Below, one piece after another: positions 24,761 through 33,710 of a DNA stretch of 64,000 bases; positions within the stretch are counted from its first letter, which is position 1; each line of letters opens with the position of its first letter. The stretch is taken from contig NZ_FMCQ01000005.1 of assembly GCF_900091605.1 (NCBI RefSeq), forward strand, positions 1 through 64,000. Direction: 5' to 3'. The stretch is from Micromonospora tulbaghiae. GTDB lineage: Bacteria > Actinomycetota > Actinomycetes > Mycobacteriales > Micromonosporaceae. The position numbers were made by a program, and so were the translations under genes. The notes below the pieces were generated by a model that saw only the letters and a list, made by a program, of their open reading frames with translations, did no database searches and was not told the origin of the DNA.

Positions 24761-27700
24761 ATGTCGGTGATGCAGGCGTACCGGTTGGTGCGCCGGCCCG
24801 GCGGCGCGGGGGCGGGGGTCACCCACGACGCCGGGGCGGGGCAGGGGGTGGGTCGGCCCGGCGGGCCGGCCGAGGTGGAGCCGCGATCCGGGGGGTCGGC
24901 GGGCGATGCCGCGCACCCGGCGACCGCCACGCCGCCCGGGAACGCCACGCCGCCCGGGAACGCCCTGCCGCGGACGGCGACCGGCGCGCCCTCACCCGGC
25001 AGCGCCTCGCCGCAGAGCGCGGCCGGGCAGCCCGCGAGCATCGGGCGCTGGGCCGATCCGGTGCAGGCGGAGGTGGTCGCGCACACCGACGGGCCGATGC
25101 TCGTCGTCGGTGGTCCCGGCACCGGCAAGACGACGACGCTCGTCGAGGCGGTCGCCGCCCGCGTGGCCGAGGGCGTCGACCCGGAACGGATCCTCGTGCT
25201 CACCTTCGGCCGGCGCGGCGCCACCGAGCTGCGCCACCGGATCGAGGCGCGGATCGCCGGGGACGGACACCGCGTGGTCCGCGAGCCGCTGGTGCGCACG
25301 TTCCCGGCGTACGCCTTCGGGCTGCTGCGCCGCGCGGCGGCCGAACGCGGCGAACCCTCGCCCCGGCTGCTCACCGGCCCCGAGCAGGATCTGATCATCC
25401 GTGAGCTGCTCGACGTGGTGGGGGACGAACCCGGCGACGACCCGGTCGGCTGGCCGGAGGACATGCGGCCGGCGCTGCGTACCCGGGCGTTCGCCCAGCA
25501 GCTCCGCGACCTGCTGATGCGTGCCGCGGAGCGTGGCGTCGGCCCGGTCGAGCTGGCCCGGCTGGGCGAGAAGCTGGGCCGCGCCGACTGGCCGGCCGCC
25601 GCGCGCTTCCTGCGGGAGTACGTCGCCGTGCTCGCCCTGCGCGACGTGAGCAACCGGGGCTCGGTGGCGTACGACCCGGCGGAGCTGGTGCGTGCCGCCA
25701 CCGGCATGCTGCTCGACGATCCCGAGCTGCTGGCCGCCGAGCGCCGTCGGCTGGCCCACGTGTACGTCGACGAGCTGGCCGACACCGACCCGGCCCAGCT
25801 CGAACTGCTCGCCGTGGTGGCCGGTGGTGGCCGTTCCCTGGTGGCGTTCGCCGACCCCGACTCGTCCACGTATGCGTTCCGCGGCGCCGACCCGGCGGGC
25901 GTCACCACGTTCCCGCACCGCTTCCGGACCGCCTCCGGTGCGCCGGCCGCGCAGATCACGCTGACCACCTCGTACCGGGCCGGTCCGGAACTGCTCGCGG
26001 CCACCGCCCGGCTGGCCCGGCGGCTGCGAGGTCCGGCGGCGCACCGGCGGCTGCGCCCGCTTCCCGGCACGCCGGCCGGATCGGTGGAGGTACGGACGTT
26101 CCGGTCCGCCACCAGCGAGTCGGCGTGGCTGGCGCACGCGTTGCGCGAGGCGCACCTGCTCGACGGCGTGCCCTGGTCCCGGATGGCGGTGCTGGTCCGA
26201 TCCACCGGCCGGCAACTGCCGTCGCTGCGGCGCGCGCTGCACACAGCCGGTGTGCCGACCGTCGTGCACGGCGAGGACCTGCCGCTGCACCTCCAGCCGG
26301 CGGTCGCGCCGCTGCTGCTCCTGCTGCGCTGCGCGCTCGAACCCGACCGGCTGGACGAGGAGTCGGCGGTCGCGTTGCTGCACTCGCCGCTGGGCGGCGC
26401 CGACCCGCTGGCCGAACGGCGACTGCGCCAGGGGCTGCGGGCGCTGGCGCTGGCCGGCGGAGACCGCCGTCCCTCCGGCGAGCTGCTGGTGGAGGCGCTC
26501 CGCGACCAGGCCGAACTGGCCACCATCGAGCGTCGCTGGGCGGCACCCGCGCAGGCCGTGGCGCACCTGCTCGCGACCGCCCGGGAGACGGCCGGCCGAC
26601 CCGGCGCCACAGTCGAGGACGTGCTCTGGGCCGTGTGGCGGGAGAGCGGGCTGGCCGAACGCTGGGCCGGGGCGATCACCCGGGGACGGGCGGCCACCGG
26701 CGAGCACGAGACCGCCCAGCGCTGGCGGGCCGAGGCCGCCGACCGTGACCTGGACGCGGTGCTCGTCCTCTTCGACGCGGCGGCCCGGTTCACCGACCGG
26801 TTGCCCGGCGCGCGTACCGAGGTGTTCCTCGACCACGTCCTCGGGCAGGAGCTGCCCGCCGACACGCTCGCCGCCGCCGCCGACCGGGGCGACGCGGTAC
26901 GCCTGCTCACCGCGCACGCCGCCAAGGGCCTGGAGTGGGACCTGGTCGCGGTGGCCGGGGTGCAGGAGGGCGTCTGGCCGGACCTGCGCCTGCGCGGCAG
27001 CCTGCTCGGCTCGGAGCGGCTCGTCGACGTGCTCGCCGGTCGCGCCGACGGGGCCGGGCTGCGGGCCAGCCTGGTCGGGCAGACGTCCGCGCTGCTGGAC
27101 GAGGAGCGGCGGCTGTTCCACGTGGCGATCAGCCGCGCGCGACGGCGGCTGCTGGTCACCGCTGTCGCGTCCGCGGCGGTCGGCGGGGACGACCACGAGG
27201 AGCAGCCGAGCCGCTTCCTGCACGAGCTGGCCGCCGCCGACCCACCCGCCACCGGCGGAACCGGCCCGGCTCCGACCGGCCCCACCGGGAACGGGCCGAA
27301 CCGTCCGACCGGTCCGGGCACGCCCGGGCGAGCCGCGGACGGGCCGGTGCCGCACGGGGACGAGCATCCGCAGGACGGGCCGCCCACCGCGCTCCCGGTC
27401 ACCCTGCCGCCGCGTGGGCTCACCCTGTCCGCGCTGGTGGCGGAGCTGCGTACCGCGGTCACCGACCCGGCGACGCCGATCACCCGGCGGCACGCGGCGG
27501 CGGGGGAGCTGGCGCGGCTGGCCGCCGCCGGGGTGCCCGGCGCGCACCCGGACGACTGGTGGGGGTTGCGCGGTCTCTCCGACGACCGGCCGCTCGTCGA
27601 CGAGGGCGAGCCGGTGCGGGTCACCCCGTCGGCGATGGAGAGCGCGTTGCGGTGCAGCCTGCGCTGGCTGCTGGAACGGCACGGCGGCAGCGGGCCGGCG

Positions 27701-28396
27701 AGCGCCGCGCAGGGCGTCGGCAACCTGGTGCACGCCGCCGCGATGCTGGCCGAGGACGCCAGCGTCGACCGGGAGGCGTTGCTGGAGTACGTGGCGGCCC
27801 GGTTCGACGCGATCGAGCTGGCCGCGCGGTGGATGGCCGGTCCGGAGCGGCAGCGCGCCGAGGCGATGGTGGACAAGCTGCTGCGCTGGCTGGCCGGCAA
27901 CCCCCGCCGGCTGCTCGCGATCGAGCACGAGTTCGCGGTCCGCCTCGACGACCCGTCCCGCCCGATCCAGCTGACCGGCCGCGTCGACCGGCTGGAGGTC
28001 GACGCCGAGGGACGGCTCGTGGTGATCGACCTGAAGACCGGCAAGTCGACGGCGGTCACCGAGCGGGAGGTGGCCGAGCATCCGCAGCTCGGCGCGTACC
28101 AGGCGGCGGTGGAGGCGGGCGGGTTCGCAGAGTTCGGCGAGGAGCCGGGCGGTGCCGCGCTGGTGCAGCTCGGCACCGGCGCGCGGGACGCCAAGGAGCA
28201 GACCCAGGCCGCGGCGGGGGAGGGGCCGGAGGCGGGGTGGGCCACCGCGCTGGTGCGCCGTACCGCCGACACGATGGCCGCATCCACGTTCGCCGCGGTG
28301 GCGAACTCCAAGTGCCGGGTCTGCCCGGTACGCACCAGCTGCCCGGTCTCCGGCCAGGGCCGCCAGGTGGTCGAGCCACCGCCGGAGGGCTCGTGA
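24761..28396 (+). CDS. adnA: AdnA subunit of the AdnAB helicase-nuclease
   Basis: AdnA pairs with AdnB to resect double-strand DNA breaks, replacing RecBCD/AddAB in actinobacteria. This 1211-residue protein has an N-terminal UvrD/Rep motor with Walker A GGPGTGKTTT (about 116-125), and a C-terminal RecB-like nuclease with GRVDRL and VVIDLKTGKS (about 1072-1095). A 4Fe-4S cluster is indicated by one Cys at about 964 and a C-x2-C-x5-C group (CRVCPVRTSC) at about 1185-1194. Motif II reads VYVDELADTD, not DEYQDT. A Pro/Ala-rich linker at about 25-90 precedes the motor. ATG 24761 is the best start, though ATG 24770 is possible. Its stop lies within a 47-bp repeat that leads into adnB. Confidence 0.93.
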   Translation: MSVMQAYRLVRRPGGAGAGVTHDAGAGQGVGRPGGPAEVEPRSGGSAGDAAHPATATPPGNATPPGNALPRTATGAPSPGSASPQSAAGQPASIGRWADPVQAEVVAHTDGPMLVVGGPGTGKTTTLVEAVAARVAEGVDPERILVLTFGRRGATELRHRIEARIAGDGHRVVREPLVRTFPAYAFGLLRRAAAERGEPSPRLLTGPEQDLIIRELLDVVGDEPGDDPVGWPEDMRPALRTRAFAQQLRDLLMRAAERGVGPVELARLGEKLGRADWPAAARFLREYVAVLALRDVSNRGSVAYDPAELVRAATGMLLDDPELLAAERRRLAHVYVDELADTDPAQLELLAVVAGGGRSLVAFADPDSSTYAFRGADPAGVTTFPHRFRTASGAPAAQITLTTSYRAGPELLAATARLARRLRGPAAHRRLRPLPGTPAGSVEVRTFRSATSESAWLAHALREAHLLDGVPWSRMAVLVRSTGRQLPSLRRALHTAGVPTVVHGEDLPLHLQPAVAPLLLLLRCALEPDRLDEESAVALLHSPLGGADPLAERRLRQGLRALALAGGDRRPSGELLVEALRDQAELATIERRWAAPAQAVAHLLATARETAGRPGATVEDVLWAVWRESGLAERWAGAITRGRAATGEHETAQRWRAEAADRDLDAVLVLFDAAARFTDRLPGARTEVFLDHVLGQELPADTLAAAADRGDAVRLLTAHAAKGLEWDLVAVAGVQEGVWPDLRLRGSLLGSERLVDVLAGRADGAGLRASLVGQTSALLDEERRLFHVAISRARRRLLVTAVASAAVGGDDHEEQPSRFLHELAAADPPATGGTGPAPTGPTGNGPNRPTGPGTPGRAADGPVPHGDEHPQDGPPTALPVTLPPRGLTLSALVAELRTAVTDPATPITRRHAAAGELARLAAAGVPGAHPDDWWGLRGLSDDRPLVDEGEPVRVTPSAMESALRCSLRWLLERHGGSGPASAAQGVGNLVHAAAMLAEDASVDREALLEYVAARFDAIELAARWMAGPERQRAEAMVDKLLRWLAGNPRRLLAIEHEFAVRLDDPSRPIQLTGRVDRLEVDAEGRLVVIDLKTGKSTAVTEREVAEHPQLGAYQAAVEAGGFAEFGEEPGGAALVQLGTGARDAKEQTQAAAGEGPEAGWATALVRRTADTMAASTFAAVANSKCRVCPVRTSCPVSGQGRQVVEPPPEGS
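24926..24961 (+). repeat. In-frame tandem repeat in the AdnA linker (2 x 18 bp)
   Basis: Two identical 18-bp units in tandem encode ATPPGN twice, inside the low-complexity Pro/Ala linker ahead of the motor domain. The length of this linker is likely to vary between strains. Confidence 0.8.
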
Positions 28397-28439
28397 GCGC
28401 GAGGAGTGAGCCGGTTTTGCGAGCCCCGCAGTCGCGAAC
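28393..28439 (+). repeat. 47-bp intercistronic repeat, copy 1 (adnA/adnB), carries a mini-ORF
   Basis: This 47-bp sequence is identical to 39142-39188. It begins GTGA, and that TGA (28394-28396) is the adnA stop. Read from its GTG it encodes MSARSEPVLRAPQSR, and the frame runs 20 codons to a TGA at 28453-28455 that overlaps the adnB GTG. A 12-nt non-repeat tail containing AAGGA supplies the adnB SD. Thus stop/start overlaps occur at both ends of the mini-ORF. An imperfect hairpin (GTTTTGCGA with TCGCGAAC) lies in its right half. Confidence 0.9.
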
Positions 28440-28451
28440 AAGGACCGAGCC

Positions 28452-31400
28452 GTGAGCGTTCAGCCGGCGCTGTTCGGCGCCTCTGCCACGCCCGCGCCGC
28501 GCACCGCCGACGCCGGGCCCCGCTACACGCCGGTCGAGCTGGCCCGGCTGCTGCGGCTGCCCGCGCCCACCCGGGAACAGGCCGCGATCATCGCCGCGCC
28601 GGTGGAGCCGCTTCTGGTGGTCGCGGGCGCCGGCTCGGGCAAGACCGAGACGATGGCGGCGCGGGTGATGTGGCTGGTGGCCAACTCCTACGTGCGCCCC
28701 GAGCACATCCTCGGCCTCACCTTCACCCGCAAGGCGGCAGGTGAGCTGGCACACCGGGTCCGGACCCGGCTCGACCAGCTCATCCGGCGGCTCGGCCGGC
28801 AGGGGCGGGATCCGCACGACGACCCGCTGGCGGGCGAGCCGACCGTGTCGACCTATCACTCGTACGCCGGGCGGATCGTCACCGAGCACGGGTTGCGCGC
28901 CGGGTACGAGCCGACCACCCGGCTGCTCACCGAGGCGTCCCGCTGGCAGCTGGTCGACCTGCTGGTGCGCAACTACGACGGCGACATGTCCGAGGTGGAC
29001 CGGATGCCGTCGACCGTCACCGACGCCGTGCTGGCGCTCGCCGGTGAGCTGGACGAGCACCTGGTCGACCCGGACGAGCTGGCCGCCTGGACCGGCCGGT
29101 TCTTCGCCGACGTGCAGTCCCGCCCGGGCCGCGTCTACGCGGACGTCCGCAAGGCGCTCCAGCTCCAGCGGACCCGGCTGAAGCTGCTGCCGCTGGTGCG
29201 CGCGTACGCCCGGCGCAAGGACGACTTCGAGGCGATGGACTTCGCCGACCAGCTCGCCCGCGCGGCCCGGGTGGCCCGCGACCACCCCGGCGTCGGGGTG
29301 ATCGAGCGGGACCGGTTCCGGGTGGTGCTGCTCGACGAGTACCAGGACACCAGCCACGCCCAGGTGGTGCTGCTCAACGCGCTGTTCGGTGGCGGCCACC
29401 CGGTCACCGCCGTCGGCGACCCGTGCCAGTCCATCTACGGCTGGCGCGGCGCCAGCGCCGGCACGCTCGACCGGTTCCCCACCGAGTTCGGCCGTACCGA
29501 CGGCAGCCCGGCTGACGTGCTCAGCCTGACCACGAGCTGGCGCAACCGGCCGGAGATCCTCGGCGTCGCCAACACGCTCTCGGTGCCGCTGCGGGCGGCC
29601 GGCGCGCGGGTGCCGGAACTGCACGCCGCGCTCAGCGTCCGCGATCCGATCCCGCACCGCACGCCGGGCGGGCAGGCCGGCGGCACCGTGCACTGCGCGC
29701 TGCTGGAGACGTACGCCGACGAGGCCGACTGGATCGCGGACAGCGTGCTGGCGGCCTGGCGGGGGGCGGCCGGGATGCCGGGCGCGCTGCCCGAGCACAT
29801 CCCGGCCGACCGCCGCCCCACCACTGCGGTGCTGGTGCGGCTGCGCAGCCAGATCCCGGCGATCGAGGCGGCGTTGCGCGCCCGCGGGCTGCCGGTCGAC
29901 GTGGTCGGCCTGGGCGGGCTGCTGGACACCCCGGAGGTGCGGGACGTGGTGTGCACGCTGCGCGTGCTGGCCGACCCGACCGACGGGGCGGCGCTGCTGC
30001 GGCTGCTGACCGGCGCGCGCTGGCGGATCGGGCCGCGTGACCTCGTCGCCCTGCACCGCCGCGCTCGCGCGATCGCCCGCGGGCGCCGGGAGCTGACCGG
30101 CGACGAGGGCCCGGAGATCACCGTGGACGCGCTGGACGAGGCCACGCTCGTCGAGGCGCTGGCCGACCTGGGGCCGGCGCAGGCGTACTCGGCCGAGGGC
30201 TTCGCGCGGCTGCGCTCGTACGGGATGGAGCTGGCGCTGCTGCGCTACCGGCTCGACCAGTCACTGCCGGAGCTGATCGCGGACATCGAGCGGACCATCG
30301 GGCTCGACGTCGAGGTGGCGGTCCGCGCCGGCCGGGACGGCGCGGGCGACGCCGGGCTGGCCCGTGCCCACCTGGACGCGCTCGGCGACGTGGCGGCCCG
30401 GTTCAGCGGCGAGACGCCCGGCGCCACGCTCGCCGGTTTCCTCGCCTACCTGGCCGCGGCCGAGGACGAGGAGCGCGGGCTGGCGCCCGGTGAGGTCGAG
30501 GTGGTGGCCGGCGCGGTGCAGGTGCTCACCGCGCACGCCGCGAAGGGCCTGGAGTGGGACGTGGTGGCGGTGGCCGGGATGACCCGGGGCGTCTGGCCGG
30601 GGCCGGTCCGCAACTCCGACCACTGGCTGGGCGGGCTGGGCGTGCTGCCGTTCCCGTTGCGCGGCGACGCGGACGGGCTGCCCGAGCTGGCCCTGCCGGA
30701 GGCTGAGGACCAGCGCGGGGTGGCCCGGGCACTGACCGAGTTCACCGACGCGTGGCGGGCGCACGACGAGCGGGAGGAGCGCCGGCTGGCGTACGTGGCG
30801 GTGACCCGTCCCCGCCGGCTGCTGCTTTGCTCCGGCTACTGGTGGGGCGAGGGGACCAAGCGGTTCCGCGGCCCGTCGGTGTTTCTGCGCGAGGTGCACG
30901 ACGCCTGCCTGGCGGGTGCGGACGGGCACGTGGTGGACGCGTGGACGCCCGAGCCGGCCGGGGACGCGGTGAACCCGACCACCGAGACGGTGCTGCGGGC
31001 CGAGTGGCCGGCCGACCCGCTCGGCGCCCGCCGGCCGGCGCTGACCGAGGCAGCGGCGCTGGTCCGCCGGCACCTGGCCGACCCGGAGACGGCCCGCCGG
31101 GAAGCGGCAGTGCTCGCCACCAGCGGAGCGGCTGAGGACGCCGAGGTGGCCCGCTGGCGGCGCGAGGCCGATCTCCTGCTCGCCGAGCGGGCGGAGCTGG
31201 CCCGGCAGGCCGAGGCGGTCGAGGTGGAGTTGCCCGGCCAGCTCTCGGTGACCCAGCTCGTGGCGTTGCGCCGCGACCCGGAGGCGCTGGCCCGGACGCT
31301 GCGCCGCCCGATGCCGACCGAGCCGAACCCGTACGCCCGGCGCGGCACCGCGTTCCACGCCTGGCTGGAGCAGCGCTTCGGCGCCGACCGGCTGCTCGAC

Positions 31401-31856
31401 GTGGACGAGTTGCCCGGCGCGGCGGACGAGGACGCGGCCCCGGACGAGGCGCTCGTCGAGTTGCAGGAGCGCTTCCTGGCCGGCGAGTGGGCCGACCGGG
31501 TGCCGGTGGAGGTGGAGGTGCCGTTCGCCACCGTCATCGCCGGGGTGGTGATCAGGGGGCGGATGGACGCCGTGTTCGCCCGGCCGGGCGGGCGTTACGA
31601 CGTGGTCGACTGGAAGACCGGGCGGCAGCCGGCCGGCCGGGAGGCCGACGCGGCGGCGGTGCAGCTGGCGGTCTACCGGCTGGCCTGGGCGGAGCTGGCC
31701 GGGGTGCCGGTGGAACGGGTCGGCGCCGCGTTCCACTACGTGCGGGACTCCGCGAACGTTCGTCCGGCCGACCTGCTCGACGCGGAAGGGCTGGCCGCCT
31801 TGGTGGCCGCCGTGCCGGAAATCCCGGGGGATCTCCCGCGGCGCACGAATCCGTGA
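28452..31856 (+). CDS. adnB: AdnB subunit of the AdnAB helicase-nuclease
   Basis: AdnB is the main motor of the heterodimer. The 1134-residue protein has canonical superfamily 1 motifs: Walker A VAGAGSGKTETM (about 57-66), motif Ia LTFTRKAAGEL, motif II LLDEYQDTSHAQ (about 294-305), motif III VGDPCQSIYGWRGA, and motif VI LAYVAVTRPRRLL. The C-terminal nuclease has GRMDAVFARPG and YDVVDWKTG (about 1036-1057), but lacks the cysteine cluster seen in AdnA. GTG 28452 follows AAGGA by 7 nt and overlaps the stop of the mini-ORF from the upstream repeat, so translation is probably coupled to it. Confidence 0.94.
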   Translation: MSVQPALFGASATPAPRTADAGPRYTPVELARLLRLPAPTREQAAIIAAPVEPLLVVAGAGSGKTETMAARVMWLVANSYVRPEHILGLTFTRKAAGELAHRVRTRLDQLIRRLGRQGRDPHDDPLAGEPTVSTYHSYAGRIVTEHGLRAGYEPTTRLLTEASRWQLVDLLVRNYDGDMSEVDRMPSTVTDAVLALAGELDEHLVDPDELAAWTGRFFADVQSRPGRVYADVRKALQLQRTRLKLLPLVRAYARRKDDFEAMDFADQLARAARVARDHPGVGVIERDRFRVVLLDEYQDTSHAQVVLLNALFGGGHPVTAVGDPCQSIYGWRGASAGTLDRFPTEFGRTDGSPADVLSLTTSWRNRPEILGVANTLSVPLRAAGARVPELHAALSVRDPIPHRTPGGQAGGTVHCALLETYADEADWIADSVLAAWRGAAGMPGALPEHIPADRRPTTAVLVRLRSQIPAIEAALRARGLPVDVVGLGGLLDTPEVRDVVCTLRVLADPTDGAALLRLLTGARWRIGPRDLVALHRRARAIARGRRELTGDEGPEITVDALDEATLVEALADLGPAQAYSAEGFARLRSYGMELALLRYRLDQSLPELIADIERTIGLDVEVAVRAGRDGAGDAGLARAHLDALGDVAARFSGETPGATLAGFLAYLAAAEDEERGLAPGEVEVVAGAVQVLTAHAAKGLEWDVVAVAGMTRGVWPGPVRNSDHWLGGLGVLPFPLRGDADGLPELALPEAEDQRGVARALTEFTDAWRAHDEREERRLAYVAVTRPRRLLLCSGYWWGEGTKRFRGPSVFLREVHDACLAGADGHVVDAWTPEPAGDAVNPTTETVLRAEWPADPLGARRPALTEAAALVRRHLADPETARREAAVLATSGAAEDAEVARWRREADLLLAERAELARQAEAVEVELPGQLSVTQLVALRRDPEALARTLRRPMPTEPNPYARRGTAFHAWLEQRFGADRLLDVDELPGAADEDAAPDEALVELQERFLAGEWADRVPVEVEVPFATVIAGVVIRGRMDAVFARPGGRYDVVDWKTGRQPAGREADAAAVQLAVYRLAWAELAGVPVERVGAAFHYVRDSANVRPADLLDAEGLAALVAAVPEIPGDLPRRTNP

Positions 31857-31899
31857 TACGTTGAACGGGTTGCAGTTTTGGTTTCCAGAGACTCTGTGT

Positions 31900-31934
31900 G
31901 CGCCTGGCGGATTGTGGCCCCAGGCGCTCTTTGT
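31900..31934 (+). terminator. Hairpin with U-rich tail after adnB / in the csp leader
   Basis: An 8-bp perfect stem GCGCCTGG / CCAGGCGC with a 12-nt loop is followed by TCTTTGTTGTG. It could end the adnB transcript, or be part of a cold-shock leader if the csp promoter is at about 31861. Confidence 0.5.
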
Positions 31935-32060
31935 TGTGTCCGGAGTTCTCCGGGCGGGGCGACCAGCAGCGACAGGCACGCCGCGTATTCCACGCGCGGG
32001 GTGCTCCTCTCCGGCCCGCAACACGTGCGGGCCGACCGTTCCGTCAAGGAGACGAAACAC
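31935..32060 (+). promoter_or_regulatory. Structured 5' leader of the cold-shock gene
   Basis: The region contains a perfect 8-bp hairpin GGCCCGCA-ACACG-TGCGGGCC (32013-32033) 12 nt before the SD AAGGAGA (32046-32052), and a further dyad CGCG-TATTCCA-CGCG near 31982. Long, folded leaders are common on cold-shock mRNAs. No transcription start can be fixed. Confidence 0.5.
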
Positions 32061-32264
32061 ATGGCAATTGGCACCGTCAAGTGGTTCAACGCTGACAAGG
32101 GCTTTGGCTTCATCACCCCGGACGACGGCGGCGCCGACGTCTTCGCCCACTTCTCGGCGATCCAGACCTCCGGCTACCGGAGCCTGGACGAGAACCAGCG
32201 GGTCGAGTTCGAGGTGACCCAGGGCCAGAAGGGCCCGCAGGCGGAGAACATCCGCCCGCTCTGA
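32061..32264 (+). CDS. Cold-shock domain protein (CspA family)
   Basis: This 67-residue single cold-shock domain binds single-stranded RNA and DNA. RNP1 is KGFGFITP and RNP2 is DVFAHFSAI; the opening [14 protein letters not shown] is diagnostic. The length is that of a standard bacterial Csp. ATG 32061 has the SD AAGGAGA 8 nt upstream. It is followed by two strong hairpins and then a DEAD-box helicase gene, a pairing that suits joint work on structured RNA in the cold. Confidence 0.96.
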   Translation: MAIGTVKWFNADKGFGFITPDDGGADVFAHFSAIQTSGYRSLDENQRVEFEVTQGQKGPQAENIRPL

Positions 32265-32286
32265 TCTTCGGATCAACCGGCACCAC

Positions 32287-32310
32287 CACCGCGCCCTCTC
32301 GGGCGCGGTG
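32287..32310 (+). terminator. Terminator-like hairpin after csp
   Basis: A perfect 10-bp stem CACCGCGCCC / GGGCGCGGTG with a TCTC loop lies 23 nt after the csp stop. Confidence 0.6.
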
Positions 32311-32311
32311 C

Positions 32312-32344
32312 ACGGGCCGGCCCGCCTCTGCTGGGCCGGCCCGT
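32312..32344 (+). terminator. Second terminator-like hairpin after csp
   Basis: A perfect 12-bp stem ACGGGCCGGCCC / GGGCCGGCCCGT with a 9-nt loop directly follows the first hairpin; the tail CCCTTCGGTT is only weakly U-rich. Confidence 0.6.
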
Positions 32345-32402
32345 CCCTTCGGTTCGTGCTTGTGACCACCGGTGACGCCGGTGACGCGCCGTCTTCCGGC
32401 GC

Positions 32403-32441
32403 CCTTCCTCGACACGTGCCGCCTCGAGGAAGGCTTTTCGC
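32403..32441 (+). promoter_or_regulatory. Shine-Dalgarno-sequestering hairpin of the DEAD-box gene
   Basis: A perfect 10-bp stem CCTTCCTCGA / TCGAGGAAGG with an 11-nt loop contains the SD (GAGGAAGG, 32426-32433) entirely in its 3' arm; CTTTTCGC and ATG 32442 follow. When folded, ribosomes could not reach the SD, so helicase synthesis is likely controlled by RNA structure, temperature or a helper protein. Confidence 0.65.
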
Positions 32442-33695
32442 ATGACCACGACCCTGCCCACGTTCGCCGCCACCGGCCTGGCTCCGGCGCTCATCTCCGA
32501 GCTGGCCGCGCAGGGCATCGCCGCGCCGTTCCCGATCCAGACGGCCACGATCCCGGACTCGCTGGCCGGCCGCGACGTGCTCGGCCGGGGCCGTACCGGC
32601 TCCGGCAAGACGCTCGCGTTCGGGCTGCCGCTGCTGCACCGTACGGCCGGCCGCCGGGCCCGCCCGGGCCGCCCGCTCGCGCTGGTGCTCGTACCCACTC
32701 GGGAACTGGCCGCGCAGGTCACCGCCGCGCTCGTCCCGTACGCCGCCGCCCTCGGGCTGCGCTGCGCGACAGTGGTCGGCGGGCTCTCGCTGACCCGCCA
32801 GGCGGCCGCGCTGCGCGCCGGCGCCGAGGTGCTGGTGGCCACGCCGGGCCGGCTGCACGACCTGATCGACCGCGGGGACGCCCGGCTGGACCAGGTGACC
32901 ATCACCGTGCTGGACGAGGCCGACCAGATGGCCGACATGGGCTTCCTGCCGCAGGTGACGAAGCTGCTGGAGCAGGTCGCCCCCGGTGGTCAGCGGATGC
33001 TCTTCTCGGCCACCCTGGACCGTGGCGTGGACCGGCTGGTCCGCCGCTTCCTGGCCGACCCGGTGACGCACTCCGTCGACCCGGGCACCGCCACCGTCAC
33101 CGCGATGACGCACCACGTGCTGCACCTTGAGGCGGACGACAAGCAGGCCGCGCTGGCCCACATCGCCGCCCGCGAGGGCCGCACCATCGTCTTCATCGCC
33201 ACCAAGCACCGCGCCGACCGGGTGGCCCGGCAGTTGCTCGCCAAGGGCGTACGCGCCGCGGCGCTGCACGGCGGTAAGTCGCAGCCGCAGCGCACCCGCA
33301 TCCTGGAGCAGTTCCGCACCGGCCAGGTCACCGCGCTGGTGGCCACCGACGTGGCGGCCCGGGGCATCCACGTCGACGGGCTGGACCTGGTGGTCAACGC
33401 CGACCCGCCCGCCGAGGCCAAGGACTACCTGCACCGGGGTGGCCGGACCGCGCGGGCCGGCGAGTCGGGCACCGTGGTCACCCTCGTCCTGCCGGAGCAG
33501 CGCCGCGACGTCGCCCGGCTGATGAGCACCGCGGGCATCAACCCCAAGACCACGCGGGTACGCCCCGGCGACGGTGAGCTGAGCCGGCTCACCGGCGCCC
33601 GGGAGCCGTCCGGCGTCCCGGTGACCATCACCGCGCCCGCCGCCGCGCACCCCGCCCCGGCGACCCGCCCTCGCCGGCGCCCGCGCCGCCGCTGA
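32442..33695 (+). CDS. DEAD-box RNA helicase
   Basis: This 417-residue ATP-dependent RNA helicase unwinds short duplexes during RNA decay, ribosome assembly or cold adaptation. All motifs are present in order: Q motif PFPIQ, I GRTGSGKT, Ia PTRELAAQ, Ib TPGR, II DEAD (in VLDEADQMADMGF), III SAT, IV-V with ATDVAARGIH, and VI HRGGRTARAGE. The C-terminus is a short basic tail (RPRRRPRRR) likely to aid RNA binding. The ATG follows a hairpin that hides the SD, and the gene lies just after csp, which suggests joint cold or stress control and possible autoregulation. Confidence 0.95.
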   Translation: MTTTLPTFAATGLAPALISELAAQGIAAPFPIQTATIPDSLAGRDVLGRGRTGSGKTLAFGLPLLHRTAGRRARPGRPLALVLVPTRELAAQVTAALVPYAAALGLRCATVVGGLSLTRQAAALRAGAEVLVATPGRLHDLIDRGDARLDQVTITVLDEADQMADMGFLPQVTKLLEQVAPGGQRMLFSATLDRGVDRLVRRFLADPVTHSVDPGTATVTAMTHHVLHLEADDKQAALAHIAAREGRTIVFIATKHRADRVARQLLAKGVRAAALHGGKSQPQRTRILEQFRTGQVTALVATDVAARGIHVDGLDLVVNADPPAEAKDYLHRGGRTARAGESGTVVTLVLPEQRRDVARLMSTAGINPKTTRVRPGDGELSRLTGAREPSGVPVTITAPAAAHPAPATRPRRRPRRR

Positions 33696-33710
33696 CCGCA
33701 GCCCGCGTCC

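Noticed and set aside
24469..28335. 1288-residue minus-strand frame opposite adnA
   Set aside because: Ser/Arg/Ala-rich translation without domains, fully overlapped by adnA with clear helicase and nuclease motifs.
30261..33650. 1129-residue minus-strand frame across adnB, csp and the DEAD-box gene
   Set aside because: It crosses three well-supported genes and two terminators and shows no motif.
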